From Bacillus fungorum (lineage in GTDB: Bacteria; Bacillota; Bacilli; Bacillales; Bacillaceae_G): 64,000 bases of DNA. Location of the stretch: assembly GCF_002746455.1 (NCBI RefSeq), contig NZ_NWUW01000001.1, forward strand, positions 124,001-188,000, given 5' to 3'. Position 1 is the first letter of the stretch; the number at the start of each line of letters is the position of its first letter. This document shows, piece by piece, positions 54,432-64,000 of the stretch. A program made the translations under genes and the position numbers. Under the pieces are notes generated by a model. The model did no database searches, had not been told where the DNA came from, and worked only from the letters and a program-made list of their open reading frames with translations.

Positions 54432-55076
54432 GTGTTAAAAAAACAAACGGTTTGGCTATTAACGATGTTAAGTTTAGTTGTTGTACTATCTGTGTATTAC
54501 GTAACAACTCCAGACAAAATGAATACAGCATCGCCGGCAACAGGTGAAAAGATTGGACAAGAAAAACAAGGTACTGATAAAGCAGTAACAAATGAAGCAC
54601 CTAAAGAAACGCCAAAAAAAGAAAATACAAGTAAGGAAACATCAAATAAAGAAACAGACAAAAAAGAGAGTGCTAAAAAAGAAACAAGTAAAAAAGAAGC
54701 TAATGTAACAGTTCAATCAAGTGATGAAAATTTCACAGCGTTACGTATGCAAATGGACGATCAGCGAAGTGAACAAAAGGCTAGATTACAAGAAGTGATG
54801 AATTCAGCAAAGTCTTCAGCAACAGAAAAGAGTAAAGCAAAAGATAACTTCGATGCAATTACTACAATGGAAACGAAGCAAGAATTACTTGAGACAGTAA
54901 TTAAGTCTCAAGGAGGATATAAAGATGCTCTTGTAAGAGCTGATGGCACTGACATTAGAGTAACTGTGAAAGCAGCAAAGCATTCACAAAAAGAAGCGAA
55001 TAAAATTATACAACTGGTAAGAAGTGAAGGCGGATCAAAAGATGTAGGTGTAAAATTCGATCCACCAACAAAATAA
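54432..55076 (+). CDS. spoIIIAH: Stage III sporulation protein AH
   Basis: A 214-residue protein with one N-terminal span (about residues 7-24), a low-complexity Lys/Glu/Thr linker at residues 40-90, and a C-terminal ring domain similar to YscJ/FliF. It binds SpoIIQ across the septum. GTG 54432 follows GGGAGG. A strong terminator follows. Confidence 0.93.
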   Translation: MLKKQTVWLLTMLSLVVVLSVYYVTTPDKMNTASPATGEKIGQEKQGTDKAVTNEAPKETPKKENTSKETSNKETDKKESAKKETSKKEANVTVQSSDENFTALRMQMDDQRSEQKARLQEVMNSAKSSATEKSKAKDNFDAITTMETKQELLETVIKSQGGYKDALVRADGTDIRVTVKAAKHSQKEANKIIQLVRSEGGSKDVGVKFDPPTK

Positions 55077-55121
55077 AAACTAATAATCCACGGGGAAATC
55101 CCCCGTGGATTATTAGTTTTT
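55076..55121 (+). terminator. spoIIIA operon terminator
   Basis: CTAATAATCCACGGGG and CCCCGTGGATTATTAG form a long stem with a TTTTT tail. Confidence 0.88.
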
Positions 55122-55164
55122 ACGAATCGGATTGTTTGAAAATAGTTAGATAAAAATAATAATA

Positions 55165-55197
55165 GAAAAAAACTATCATTTTCGATAGCTTTTTTCT
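55165..55197 (-). terminator. Terminator of small minus-strand gene
   Basis: AGCTATCG and CGATAG(T) stem with T runs on both sides; the end of the 64-residue gene overlaps it. Confidence 0.6.
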
Positions 55198-55370
55198 GTT
55201 TCGTCTTTGTAGTTGTTTATACTATGTTCAAATCGGAATGGAGAAATACGTTGTGAGTAAAAGATTAACGGTTCATGGTAGCGATGATTACTTTTTCCGG
55301 ATTTGACGTGGATGAAGAGAACGAATGCCCAGACCATTACGGCAGGTAAGAAGAGAATGAGCCATATCAT
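55176..55370 (-). CDS. Short single-span membrane protein
   Basis: A 64-residue protein with an N-terminal membrane segment (IWLILFLPAVMVWAFVLFIH). ATG 55370 follows GAGGTG by eight bases. The C-terminus is polar. Unrecognised; conservation in the group cannot be judged here. Confidence 0.5.
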   Translation of the reverse strand: MIWLILFLPAVMVWAFVLFIHVKSGKSNHRYHEPLIFYSQRISPFRFEHSINNYKDETEKSYRK

Positions 55371-55844
55371 ATGTCCACACCTCGATACGATATATTTTCT
55401 ACACTTTGAACATACTATTCTTATATGAAGGAATGATGAACGACGTGTAAACAAAAAAATAATATTTGGTAAAAATATGTTATTGACTATAGATGAGGTG
55501 AAGAGAGGAGCGGAGCGGTAATTATACTTTTACCGTGTAGCATTTTGAAAAAGTAAGGAATGTTTTTTAGGAAGTGGTCTTGCCAATTTTGTGTGAAACT
55601 TGGTATTATTACTAGGTAATAAATATTTATTGGAATAATATTTTTACAGGAGTTTCGATTTATTATAAAGAAATATAAATTGGAATGTTTAAAAAATTTA
55701 TCGTAAGATGGAAATAGTAACTATTTCTATTAGTAAATGAAATGCATTTTCTAATAGAGTACATCGTATTTTTACAGTCAATCTAGTTTTAATGACGAGA
55801 ATCTGTAAAAACGGGACAAACAAGAGTATGGGAGTGGATTTTAT
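55371..55844. promoter_or_regulatory. Region upstream of accB with a promoter and a palindrome
   Basis: TTGCCA (55580-55585), an 18-base spacer and TATTAT (55604-55609) make a sigma-A promoter. A 17-base palindrome TTATTACTAGGTAATAA (55606-55622) overlaps the -10 and start. Size and place resemble FapR sites of lipid genes, though the half-sites differ. The rest of the region shows nothing else. Confidence 0.4.
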
Positions 55845-56333
55845 ATGTTTAAAATTCAAGAAGTTCGTGAATTAATTAAATTAATTGATAGCTCTAATAT
55901 TGATGAATTTGAATACAAAAAAGACGGTACGACAATCAAAATGAAAAAGCGTGGTAATGAAGTTGTTGCAGTGCAGGCACCTGTAGCAAAACAAGCCGTG
56001 CAACCAGTAGCACCTGTTGAAGTTGAAACAACAGTAGCGGCAGCGCAAGTGGAAGTATCAAAACAAGAAGAGAAAACAGCTGTTCAAAATGAAAACCTAC
56101 ATAAAATTACATCACCGATGGTAGGTACATTCTATTCTTCTTCTTCACCTGATACACCTCCATATGTAAGTGTAGGGGATAGAGTATCGAAAGATTCTAT
56201 CGTATGTATTGTTGAGGCTATGAAGTTATTTAACGAAATTGATGCTGATGTAGATGGCGAAATTGTTGAAATTCTTGTTAATAACGGACAGCTTGTTGAG
56301 TACGGACAACCGCTATTTCTTGTAAAAGCGTAA
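55845..56333 (+). CDS. accB: Biotin carboxyl carrier protein of acetyl-CoA carboxylase
   Basis: A 162-residue protein with a Pro/Ala/Val-rich linker (residues about 45-85) and a biotinyl domain. The biotinylated Lys is Lys127 in EAMKLF. It is the carrier subunit for the first step of fatty-acid synthesis. It starts after GGGAGTGG and accC follows after 16 bases. Confidence 0.95.
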   Translation: MFKIQEVRELIKLIDSSNIDEFEYKKDGTTIKMKKRGNEVVAVQAPVAKQAVQPVAPVEVETTVAAAQVEVSKQEEKTAVQNENLHKITSPMVGTFYSSSSPDTPPYVSVGDRVSKDSIVCIVEAMKLFNEIDADVDGEIVEILVNNGQLVEYGQPLFLVKA

Positions 56334-56349
56334 TAAGGGAGTCTTTGTG

Positions 56350-57702
56350 ATGATAAAAAAAGTATTGATAGCCAATCGTGGGGAAATTGCTGTACGAATT
56401 ATTCGTGCTTGTAAAGAAATGGACATTGAAACAGTCGCAATTTATTCAGAAGCGGATAAAGAGTCACTTCACGTACAAATTGCAGATGAGGCGTATTGTG
56501 TAGGGCCAACGATTTCAAAAGAAAGCTATTTAAATTTGACGAATATTATTAGCGTTGCGAAGTTAACAGGCTGTGATGCTATTCATCCGGGATACGGATT
56601 TTTAGCAGAGAATGCAGATTTCGCAGAGTTATGCCGTGAATGTAACTTAATTTTTATCGGCCCAAGTCCAGAAGCTATTTCAAAGATGGGCACAAAAGAC
56701 GTTGCTCGTGATACAATGAAAGAAGCAGGGGTTCCGATTGTACCAGGTTCACAAGGGATTATTAAAAATACCGAGGAAGCGATCGAACTTGCTAATAAAA
56801 TTGGATATCCAGTTATTATTAAAGCGACTGCTGGCGGCGGCGGAAAAGGTATTCGTGTTGCGCGCCATGAAGAAGAGCTTGTAAAAGGAATTCAAATTAC
56901 ACAGCAAGAAGCTAGTACCGCTTTTGGGAACCCTGGTGTATACTTAGAAAAGTACGTTGAAGATTTCCGCCATGTTGAGATTCAAATAATGGCAGATACA
57001 CACGGAAATGCCATTCATTTAGGAGAGCGTGATTGTACAATTCAGCGCCGCTTGCAAAAACTACTAGAAGAAAGTCCATCACCTGCACTTGATGAAAATG
57101 TGCGTAAGCAGATGGGTGAGGCAGCAGTAAAAGCGGCGGTAGCGGTTGATTATACAGGTGCTGGTACGGTTGAGTTTATTTATGAATATAAAACGAAAAG
57201 CTTTTATTTCATGGAGATGAATACGAGAATTCAAGTTGAGCACCCAGTTACTGAAATGGTAACAGGGATGGATTTAATTAAAGAACAAATTCTCGTTGCT
57301 TCTGGAGAGAAGTTATCGTTACAGCAAGAAGAAGTACAATTTAATGGTTGGGCAATTGAATGCCGAATTAATGCGGAAAACCCTGCCAAAAAATTTATGC
57401 CATCTCCAGGTAAAGTAGAAATGTACTTGCCACCAGGCGGATTTGGTATTCGCGTCGATTCAGCTGTATATCCGGGATATTCAATCCCACCTTTCTATGA
57501 TTCGATGGTTGCTAAATTAATTGTTCACGGAAAAACACGTGAAGAGGCAATTGCAAAAATGAAGCGTGCACTCAGTGAGTTTGTCATTGAAGGCGTACAT
57601 ACAACAATCCCGTTCCATTTGCAATTGTTAGATCATCCTGATTTTGTAAAAGGTGAGTTTAATACGAAATTTTTGGAAGAGCATGAACTTGTGACGCAGT
57701 GA
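56350..57702 (+). CDS. accC: Biotin carboxylase of acetyl-CoA carboxylase
   Basis: A 450-residue ATP-grasp enzyme that carboxylates the biotin on AccB. The N-terminal [13 protein letters not shown], the GGGGKGIR loop near 163-170, and the [13 protein letters not shown] catalytic segment near 287-299 are all intact. I use ATG 56350 after AAGGGAG; a GTG three bases earlier is possible. Confidence 0.95.
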   Translation: MIKKVLIANRGEIAVRIIRACKEMDIETVAIYSEADKESLHVQIADEAYCVGPTISKESYLNLTNIISVAKLTGCDAIHPGYGFLAENADFAELCRECNLIFIGPSPEAISKMGTKDVARDTMKEAGVPIVPGSQGIIKNTEEAIELANKIGYPVIIKATAGGGGKGIRVARHEEELVKGIQITQQEASTAFGNPGVYLEKYVEDFRHVEIQIMADTHGNAIHLGERDCTIQRRLQKLLEESPSPALDENVRKQMGEAAVKAAVAVDYTGAGTVEFIYEYKTKSFYFMEMNTRIQVEHPVTEMVTGMDLIKEQILVASGEKLSLQQEEVQFNGWAIECRINAENPAKKFMPSPGKVEMYLPPGGFGIRVDSAVYPGYSIPPFYDSMVAKLIVHGKTREEAIAKMKRALSEFVIEGVHTTIPFHLQLLDHPDFVKGEFNTKFLEEHELVTQ

Positions 57703-57724
57703 TACATTAAAGGAGGTTTTTTTC

Positions 57725-58117
57725 ATGGCTGAACATATGTTAGATATGGGTCAAGATACAACTCTTGGTAAAGTAGAAATTGCACCAGAAGTAATTGAAG
57801 TAATCGCAGGTATTGCAGCTGCTGAGGTAGAAGGTGTAGCGGCAATGCGTGGTAATTTTGCTACAGATGTTGTTGAGAAGTTAGGTAAGAAAAATCATGG
57901 TAAAGGTGTAAAGGTTGAATTAGCAAACGAGGATATTATCGTTGACCTTTATGTTGTGATGTATTTTGGCGTAGCAATTCCAGTTGTTGCACAAAAGATT
58001 CAAGACAACATTCGCCAAGCACTCTTTACAATGACAGGGCTTGAGCCAAAAGAAGTGAATGTTCACATCGTTGGCGTAACATTCGAAACACAAAAAACAG
58101 AAATCGAACCAGTGTAA
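57725..58117 (+). CDS. yqhY: Asp23/Gls24 family protein (YqhY)
   Basis: A 130-residue DUF322 protein. The conserved segment IAPEVIEVIAGIAAAEVEGV and a later VDLYVVMYFGVAIPVVAQKIQ are present. In B. subtilis YqhY is associated with acetyl-CoA carboxylase control. It follows accC by 22 bases with AAAGGAGG as its site, and a terminator ends the operon. Confidence 0.9.
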   Translation: MAEHMLDMGQDTTLGKVEIAPEVIEVIAGIAAAEVEGVAAMRGNFATDVVEKLGKKNHGKGVKVELANEDIIVDLYVVMYFGVAIPVVAQKIQDNIRQALFTMTGLEPKEVNVHIVGVTFETQKTEIEPV

Positions 58118-58122
58118 GAATG

Positions 58123-58156
58123 AAAAAGATGCCTAGTAACATAGGCATCTTTTTTA
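58123..58156 (+). terminator. accBC-yqhY operon terminator
   Basis: AAAAAGATGCCTA and TAGGCATCTTTTTT stem. Confidence 0.85.
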
Positions 58157-58464
58157 TCGTTTCATTTCTTCACAAATTAAAACCCTCTAATTATTATACT
58201 ATTTCAAAAAAAAAGAAATTAAAAAGAAAATGTTTCGTTTTTCCAAAAAACGTACATTGTGATAAGATATGGAACTTGAAGTTAATCTTTTTATTATTTT
58301 TCAGCCTTGTAACCCGTGTGTGAAACGATAAATTGTGTTATTATCATTGTATTATAAGGTTGGAAAATCAATGAAAACTGTAAGAGTAAGTGAATTGACG
58401 GCTTATAAATTATAATAATATAACAAAGCATAAGGAAAGACTTGAAGCATAAAGGAGAGTTACA
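58157..58464. promoter_or_regulatory. Region upstream of nusB with a sigma-A-like promoter
   Basis: TTGACG (58395-58400) and TATAAC (58419-58424) with an 18-base spacer form a plausible promoter for nusB-folD and following genes. No gene is supported in this AT-rich stretch; an apparent short frame begins inside the terminator. Confidence 0.45.
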
Positions 58465-58857
58465 ATGAAACGTAGGACGGCTAGAGAAAGAGCTATGCAA
58501 GCATTATATCAAATGGATATTACAGGTGAATTAGAACCGAAAGTAGCGGTGGAAAACACGCTAGATGAAGGTGAAGAAACAAATGAGTTTCTAGAATCAC
58601 TTGTAGTAGGTTTTGTAGAAAATAAAGAAGTAATTGATGAAGCGATTCGTCAAAACTTAAAAAAATGGAAGCTGGAGCGTATTAGTATTGTTGATCGCAG
58701 TATTTTACGTGTAGCTGTGTATGAAATGAAATACATGGAAGAAATTCCACACAACGTAACAATTAACGAGGCAATTGAAATTGCTAAAACATTTGGGGAT
58801 GAGGAATCTCGTCGTTTTATTAACGGCGTTTTATCTAATATAAAAGATACACTGTAA
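58465..58857 (+). CDS. nusB: Transcription antitermination factor NusB
   Basis: A 130-residue all-helical protein that, with NusE, binds boxA RNA for rRNA antitermination. The [18 protein letters not shown] start and the [12 protein letters not shown] and [23 protein letters not shown] segments match NusB. It starts after AAAGGAGAG; folD follows after 23 bases. Confidence 0.94.
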
Positions 58858-58880
58858 TTTCTTTAAGGGGGAATCTTAAA

Positions 58881-59741
58881 ATGGTAGCAGTAATCATCAA
58901 AGGAAATGAAGTTGCGGAGAAAAAACGAGCACAATTAAGAGAAGAAGTTGTGAAGTTGAAAGAGCAAGGGATTGTACCAGGATTAGCAGTTATTCTAGTT
59001 GGAGAAGATCCAGCATCTCGTTCTTATGTAAAAGGAAAAGAAAAGGGCTGTGAACAAGTAGGAATCTATTCAGAGCTAATTGAACTTCCGGAAACAATTA
59101 CTGAGGAGCGTTTGCTTGCTGAAATCGATCGCTTAAATGGCGATGACCGCATTAATGGCATATTAGTGCAATTACCTTTACCAAAGCATATTGAAGAAAA
59201 AGCTATCATTGAAAGAATTTCACCAGAAAAAGATGTAGATGGATTTCACCCAATCAGCGTGGGACGTATGATGACGGGACAAGATACATTCCTTCCATGT
59301 ACACCGCATGGTATTGTAGAGTTAGTAAAAGAAACAAATCTTGATATCTCAGGAAAACATGTTGTAGTAATTGGAAGAAGTAATATTGTCGGCAAGCCAG
59401 TGGGACAATTGTTCTTAAATGAAAATGCAACTGTCACATACTGTCATTCTAAGACGCAAAATATGAAAGAGTTAACGAAGTTAGCTGATATTTTAATCGT
59501 AGCAGTTGGGCGACCTAAAATGGTGACAGCTGACTATATTAAAGAAGGAGCGGTTGTAATCGACGTTGGTGTAAACCGTTTAGAAACAGGCAAACTTTGT
59601 GGTGATGTTGACTTTGACAACGTGTTAGATGTTGCTGGTTACATTACACCTGTGCCAAAGGGCGTTGGTCCAATGACGATCACAATGCTTCTTCATAATA
59701 CTGTTGAATCTGCTAAACGTGCAGGTGTCGTTTGTAAATAA
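58881..59741 (+). CDS. folD: Methylenetetrahydrofolate dehydrogenase/cyclohydrolase
   Basis: A 286-residue bifunctional enzyme that interconverts methylene-THF and formyl-THF using NADP. Motifs: the catalytic Lys in YVKGKEKGCEQVGI, PLPKHIEE, DVDGFHP and the NADP-binding GRSNIVGKPVG. It uses methylene-THF made by the gcv genes. It starts after TAAGGGGG. Confidence 0.95.
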   Translation: MVAVIIKGNEVAEKKRAQLREEVVKLKEQGIVPGLAVILVGEDPASRSYVKGKEKGCEQVGIYSELIELPETITEERLLAEIDRLNGDDRINGILVQLPLPKHIEEKAIIERISPEKDVDGFHPISVGRMMTGQDTFLPCTPHGIVELVKETNLDISGKHVVVIGRSNIVGKPVGQLFLNENATVTYCHSKTQNMKELTKLADILIVAVGRPKMVTADYIKEGAVVIDVGVNRLETGKLCGDVDFDNVLDVAGYITPVPKGVGPMTITMLLHNTVESAKRAGVVCK

Positions 59742-59767
59742 TCTGATTTGGCTATGAGGAGAGAGAA

Positions 59768-61126
59768 ATGGAGAAACAATATTTAACCGTTACAGCGTTA
59801 ACACGCTATATAAAAACAAAAATAGAATATGATCCGCATTTGCAGTCTGTTTGGTTAAAAGGTGAAATTTCCAATTTTAAAAATCATAGCCGTGGTCATA
59901 TGTATTTTACATTGAAAGATGAAAATGCAAGAATCGCAGCGGTTATGTTTGCGGGTCATAATCGTAATATTAAATTCAGACCTGAAAATGGGATGAAGGT
60001 ACTCGTGAAAGGGAAAATTTCCGTTTACGAGGCGAGCGGTTCTTATCAAATTTATATTCAAGACATGCAGCCTGATGGAATCGGAAACTTGCATTTAGCT
60101 TACGAACAATTAAAGGTTCGTTTAGAGGAAGAAGGTTTGTTCTCTCAAGTTTATAAAAAAACAATTCCTCCTTATGCTAAAACAATAGGTGTGATTACAT
60201 CGCCAACAGGGGCAGCGATTCGTGATATTATAACAACGATTAAACGTCGTTATCCAATTGGAAATATTATTGTATTTCCAGTACTTGTACAGGGGGAGTC
60301 AGCAGCTCCCTCGATTGTACAAGCGATTCGTACAGCGAATGAAATGGAAGAGATAGATGTCCTAATCGTTGGGCGTGGGGGAGGCTCTATTGAGGAATTA
60401 TGGGCGTTTAATGAAGAAATGGTTGCAAGGGCCATTTTCAAGAGTAAAATTCCTATTATTTCAGCAGTAGGCCATGAAACAGACTTTACAATTGCTGATT
60501 TTGTTGCCGATTTACGGGCGCCAACACCGACTGCGGCGGCTGAGCTGGCAGCGCCTAATATTATAGAGTTACAAGAAAAGGTATTACAAAGAACTCTAAG
60601 ATTGCAAAGAGCAATGAGAGAGTTAGTACATAAAAAAGAAGAAAAACTACAAGTATTGCAAAAATCTTATGCGTTCCGTTATCCAAGACAAGTATATGAG
60701 CAAAAAGAAGAGCAATTGGATAGAGCGTTAGAACAGCTTGTTTTAGCGAAAGAGCGTTATATTGATAAAAAGGTAAATCAGTTAAAACAGCTTTCATTTT
60801 ATTTAGAGAAGCACCACCCATCTCAAAAAATTATGCAAACGAAGGTAGCGGTTGAAACATTGCAAAAGCAATTGCAACGTGAAATGCAAACGTTACTTCA
60901 AACGAAAGAATTTGCCTTCGTAAGAGCTGCTCAGAAACTTGAAGCACTAAGTCCGCTTAAAGTAATGATGAGAGGGTACGGGCTTGTATATGATGAAGAG
61001 AAGCAAGTGTTAAAAAGTGTGAAAGATGTCAGCCTTGGAGATGCTGTTTCAGTTCAATTACAAGATGGAATACTAGATTGTAGCGTATCAGGCATAGAGG
61101 AGCGTGAATTGAATAATGGAAAATAA
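59768..61126 (+). CDS. xseA: Exodeoxyribonuclease VII large subunit
   Basis: A 452-residue nuclease subunit. The N-terminal OB fold ([20 protein letters not shown]) is followed by the conserved catalytic region ([48 protein letters not shown]) and then a coiled-coil helical region from about 270 to 380. It degrades single-stranded DNA with XseB. It overlaps xseB by 11 bases. Confidence 0.95.
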   Translation: MEKQYLTVTALTRYIKTKIEYDPHLQSVWLKGEISNFKNHSRGHMYFTLKDENARIAAVMFAGHNRNIKFRPENGMKVLVKGKISVYEASGSYQIYIQDMQPDGIGNLHLAYEQLKVRLEEEGLFSQVYKKTIPPYAKTIGVITSPTGAAIRDIITTIKRRYPIGNIIVFPVLVQGESAAPSIVQAIRTANEMEEIDVLIVGRGGGSIEELWAFNEEMVARAIFKSKIPIISAVGHETDFTIADFVADLRAPTPTAAAELAAPNIIELQEKVLQRTLRLQRAMRELVHKKEEKLQVLQKSYAFRYPRQVYEQKEEQLDRALEQLVLAKERYIDKKVNQLKQLSFYLEKHHPSQKIMQTKVAVETLQKQLQREMQTLLQTKEFAFVRAAQKLEALSPLKVMMRGYGLVYDEEKQVLKSVKDVSLGDAVSVQLQDGILDCSVSGIEERELNNGK

Positions 61127-61346
61127 ATTAAGCTTTGAAGAGGCAATTTCGCAACTTGAGCATCTCGTTTCTAAGCTAGAGCAAGGTGACGTACCTTTAG
61201 AAGAAGCAATTTCTTATTTTAAAGAGGGTATGGAATTATCTAAGCTTTGTGATGAAAAGTTGAAGAACGTACAAGAACAAATGGCAGTTATTCTTGGGGA
61301 AGATGGAAAGCTTGAACCGTTTACTGCTTTAGGAGATGAAGCATAG
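61116..61346 (+). CDS. xseB: Exodeoxyribonuclease VII small subunit
   Basis: A 76-residue helical subunit with the family [22 protein letters not shown] segment, overlapping xseA at its start and ispA at its end. The overlaps suggest coordinated translation. Confidence 0.94.
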   Translation: MENKLSFEEAISQLEHLVSKLEQGDVPLEEAISYFKEGMELSKLCDEKLKNVQEQMAVILGEDGKLEPFTALGDEA

Positions 61347-62236
61347 TGACAATTGCTTTTGATACTTTTTTGAAAGAAAGTAAAACTTTCGTAGAAGAGA
61401 AGCTTGTAAGCTATGCAAATGAATTACAATGTCCAAATGTACTTCGTGAAGCGATGGTATATTCTTTGGAAGCGGGTGGAAAGCGTCTCCGCCCGTTACT
61501 TTTATTTGCAACATTACAAGCGTTTGGTAAAGAAAGAAATCTTGGAGTAGGTGCAGCTTGTGCTCTTGAAATGATACATACATACTCGTTAGTTCATGAT
61601 GATTTACCTTGTATGGATGATGATGATTTAAGAAGAGGGAAGCCCACAAATCATAAAGTATTTGGTGAAGCGATGGCAGTTTTAGCAGGCGATGGTTTGT
61701 TGACGTATGCTTTTCAAGTTATTATGGCATATGAACAAAAGGAAATCTCTGCTGAGAAAAAAGTAAGACTTGTACTTGAACTTGCAAAAGCGGCAGGGCC
61801 AGAAGGAATGGTTGGCGGACAAGTGGCGGACATGGAAGCTGAAGGGAAACAGCTTACGATTGCTGAGTTGGAGTATATTCATAAGCATAAGACTGGGAAA
61901 CTACTTGAATTCGCTGTACTTGCAGGATCGATACTTTCTGATGCCACAGAAGAACAAGAAGAAAAGTTACTTGCGTTTGCAAAATATATCGGCCTAGCTT
62001 TCCAAATTCGAGATGATATTTTAGATGTGGAAGGAACCGAAGAAGAGATTGGAAAACCGATTGGTAGTGATGTTTCCAACGAAAAGAGCACATATACGAC
62101 GTTATTTACTATAGATAGAGCAAAGGATATTTTAGAAGAAACAATTGCAAAAGCAAAAGATGCTATTGGTTCCTTGCAATTACAAGATGAATATTTACTA
62201 TCTATTTGCGATTTGATTGCAAAACGTAATAACTAA
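61346..62236 (+). CDS. ispA: Farnesyl diphosphate synthase (polyprenyl synthase)
   Basis: A 296-residue prenyltransferase. First aspartate-rich motif DDLPCMD at residues 85-91 and the second, RDDILD, near residues 222-227 are both present. GGKRLRP near 44-50 is the substrate-binding block. GTG start overlaps the xseB stop by one base. It feeds isoprenoid pathways, with dxs downstream supplying the DXP pathway. Confidence 0.94.
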   Translation: MTIAFDTFLKESKTFVEEKLVSYANELQCPNVLREAMVYSLEAGGKRLRPLLLFATLQAFGKERNLGVGAACALEMIHTYSLVHDDLPCMDDDDLRRGKPTNHKVFGEAMAVLAGDGLLTYAFQVIMAYEQKEISAEKKVRLVLELAKAAGPEGMVGGQVADMEAEGKQLTIAELEYIHKHKTGKLLEFAVLAGSILSDATEEQEEKLLAFAKYIGLAFQIRDDILDVEGTEEEIGKPIGSDVSNEKSTYTTLFTIDRAKDILEETIAKAKDAIGSLQLQDEYLLSICDLIAKRNN

Positions 62237-62540
62237 TATAACAGCGTTTTCATTTGTTGAGTCATTTATCATTTTATGATATAAATGTAGGAAAAGGTTT
62301 TTCTTTTCTTGTTATTGGCAAAAATATATGTAGATTACATTGCCGTTATCACTTCGTGTTAGCGGCTATTTTTTTCATCGCCTAAAGAAATATGGTTTAT
62401 AATAGGATTAGGGCGCAATAGACTGGTTAATAGCAGGACAAGGTAAAAAATTAAAAAAAAGAGAATTTCTTGTTTTGTGTAGATGTTTTTTGTAATATTT
62501 GACATGTTGACAGATTATGAAATGAAAGTGAGTGATCCAT
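62237..62540. other. Spacer between ispA and dxs
   Basis: About 300 AT-rich bases. The terminator at 62342-62376 closes the preceding operon. A TTGACA-like element near 62511 may belong to the dxs promoter. I see nothing else in it. Confidence 0.4.
62342..62376 (+). terminator. Terminator after ispA
   Basis: GCCGTTATCAC and GTGTTAGCGGC pair around TTC, followed by a T run. Confidence 0.82.
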
Positions 62541-64000
62541 GTGGATCTAACGCAAATTCAAAACCCTAGTTTTTTGAAAGATATGTCTATCAGTGAACTA
62601 GAGGGATTGAGTGAGGATATTCGTAAGTTTTTAATTGAAGAGCTCTCTCAAACAGGTGGACATATTGCACCTAATTTAGGTGTAGTAGAACTCACAATTG
62701 CTCTGCATAAATTATTTGATAGTCCGAAAGATAAATTTTTATGGGACGTAGGACATCAATCCTATGTACATAAAATTTTAACAGGACGTGCAAAAGAATT
62801 CGGCACATTAAGGCAATATCAAGGTCTATGTGGTTTCCCAAAACGTTGCGAGAGTGAACACGATGTATGGGAAACTGGCCATAGCTCGACATCATTATCT
62901 GCTGCAATGGGAATGGCTTTAGCACGTGATTTAAAGAAAACGAAAGAATATGTTATACCAATCATTGGAGATGGTGCTTTAACAGGCGGAATGGCTTTAG
63001 AGGCATTGAACCATATTGGACATGAAAAAACAGACATGATTGTTATTTTGAATGATAATGAAATGTCAATTGCACCAAACGTTGGTGCGCTTCATAATGT
63101 GCTTGGACGTCTACGTACCGCAGGAAAATATCATTGGGTAAAAGACGAACTAGAGTATATATTGAAGAAAATCCCAGCAGTCGGTGGGAAAGTTGCTGCG
63201 ACAGCAGAGAAAATAAAAGATAGTCTTAAATATTTACTAGTATCCGGTGTCTTTTTCGAAGAGTTAGGCTTTACATACTTAGGTCCAGTTGATGGGCATG
63301 ATTATGAAAAGTTATTCGAAACGTTACAATATGCAAAGAAAACAAAAGGCCCAGTGCTTGTTCATGTTATTACGAAAAAAGGAAAAGGTTATAAACCAGC
63401 TGAGAGTGATATTATAGGAACTTGGCATGGAACAGGACCTTATAAAATTGAATCAGGTGACTTCGTTAAACCGAAAGAGGTTGCACCAGCATGGAGTGCT
63501 GTTGTGAGTGAAACAGTACTTAAGCTAGCGAGAACGGACGAGCGTATCGTTGCAATTACACCTGCAATGCCTGTTGGATCGAAACTTGAGAAATTCCAAA
63601 AAGAATTCCCGGATCGGATGATTGATGTGGGTATTGCAGAACAGCATGCTACAACGATGGCAGCGGGTATGGCAACTCAAGGTATGAAGCCATTCTTAGC
63701 GATTTATTCAACATTTTTACAAAGAGCATATGACCAAGTTGTTCATGATATATGCCGCCAAAATTTAAATGTTTTCATTGGAATCGATCGCTCTGGTTTA
63801 GTAGGAGCAGATGGTGAAACGCATCAAGGTGTATTTGACATCTCATTCTTACGCCACTTACCGAATATGGTACTTATGATGCCAAAAGATGAAAATGAAG
63901 GGCAACATTTAGTATATACGGCGATGCAATATGAAGAGGGGCCAATCGCATTGCGTTATGCGCGCGGTAATGGACTTGGTGTTCATATGGATGAAGAATT
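62541..64000 (+). CDS. dxs: 1-deoxy-D-xylulose-5-phosphate synthase, N-terminal part (partial)
   Basis: A thiamine-diphosphate enzyme that makes DXP from pyruvate and glyceraldehyde-3-phosphate. I use the GTG at 62541 because the frame starts [15 protein letters not shown], matching Dxs, with no upstream in-frame [11 protein letters not shown] (thiamine diphosphate and Mg binding) and GHSSTSLS are visible, and the [15 protein letters not shown] segment lies near the window's end. Only about 486 residues are inside the window; the C-terminal transketolase part continues beyond it. Confidence 0.93.
   Translation, partial: MDLTQIQNPSFLKDMSISELEGLSEDIRKFLIEELSQTGGHIAPNLGVVELTIALHKLFDSPKDKFLWDVGHQSYVHKILTGRAKEFGTLRQYQGLCGFPKRCESEHDVWETGHSSTSLSAAMGMALARDLKKTKEYVIPIIGDGALTGGMALEALNHIGHEKTDMIVILNDNEMSIAPNVGALHNVLGRLRTAGKYHWVKDELEYILKKIPAVGGKVAATAEKIKDSLKYLLVSGVFFEELGFTYLGPVDGHDYEKLFETLQYAKKTKGPVLVHVITKKGKGYKPAESDIIGTWHGTGPYKIESGDFVKPKEVAPAWSAVVSETVLKLARTDERIVAITPAMPVGSKLEKFQKEFPDRMIDVGIAEQHATTMAAGMATQGMKPFLAIYSTFLQRAYDQVVHDICRQNLNVFIGIDRSGLVGADGETHQGVFDISFLRHLPNMVLMMPKDENEGQHLVYTAMQYEEGPIALRYARGNGLGVHMDEE

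Noticed and set aside
58120-58323. 67-codon frame after yqhY
   Set aside because: It begins inside the operon terminator, lacks a ribosome-binding site and has low-complexity Lys/Phe composition.

Overview
This window is chromosomal DNA of a low-GC Gram-positive spore former, almost certainly a member of the Bacillus cereus group. The evidence is gene content and order: a complete comG operon, the glycine-cleavage genes, lipM-mntR-aroQ-pepP-efp, the eight-gene spoIIIA operon and accBC-nusB-folD-xseAB-ispA-dxs follow the B. subtilis order. In addition there are two copies of a B. cereus-type dispersed repeat, an Anthrax-type prolyl 4-hydroxylase and many small group-specific genes. Family assignments come from motifs and remembered homologues; no database search was run.

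Layout. 1-2.4 kb: 3' end of cobalamin-dependent methionine synthase (metH) and a MurG-type glycosyltransferase. 2.45-6.7 kb: a dispersed repeat and small uncharacterised genes, then a cystine symporter (tcyP) and a DUF2626 gene. 6.8-13.4 kb: a Cys-containing winged-helix regulator, the seven-gene comG pseudopilus operon, prolyl 4-hydroxylase, shikimate kinase and yqzE. 13.4-21.7 kb: a membrane protein, small genes with CcpA-like sites, the overlapping pair yqhH (SNF2 helicase) and yqhG, then gcvT-gcvPA-gcvPB.

21.7-39.1 kb is accessory DNA lying between gcvPB and yqhL, which are neighbours in B. subtilis. It holds an inverted second repeat copy; a GntR-ABC exporter operon whose third permease has ATA where ATG is expected; a TetR-controlled small-multidrug-resistance pair; a serine-recombinase pseudogene with two nonsense codons; an ArsR - Cys-rich protein - SulP transporter module behind a 48-bp inverted repeat; an AlbA_2-like protein; an orphan D-alanyl carrier protein (DltC-like); a YjdM/PhnA zinc-ribbon protein; a LytTR-DUF3021-ABC module; a second decayed recombinase; an IS6-type transposase fragment; and a LacI-type regulator with a palindromic operator. 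The recombinase and IS remnants suggest stepwise acquisition and decay.

39.3-64 kb is conserved core: yqhL, lipM, splB, mntR, yqhP, yqhQ, yqhR, aroQ, pepP, efp, yqhV, spoIIIAA-AH, accB-accC-asp23-like gene, nusB, folD, xseA-xseB, ispA and the 5' part of dxs. It links lipoate and fatty-acid synthesis, folate, isoprenoid supply, spore DNA repair, Mn homeostasis and the mother-cell to forespore channel.

The observations most worth a second look are the two genes with apparent non-canonical AUN start codons (third ABC permease, ATA; spoIIIAD, ATC), the ArsR/Cys-rich/SulP module with its long palindrome, the orphan DltC next to an AlbA_2 protein, the LytTR direct repeats, the palindrome on the accB promoter, and the absence of a recognisable glycine riboswitch before gcvT. 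I do not see a clearly new biological system; the ArsR-SulP-DltC stretch is the best candidate for uncharacterised biology.
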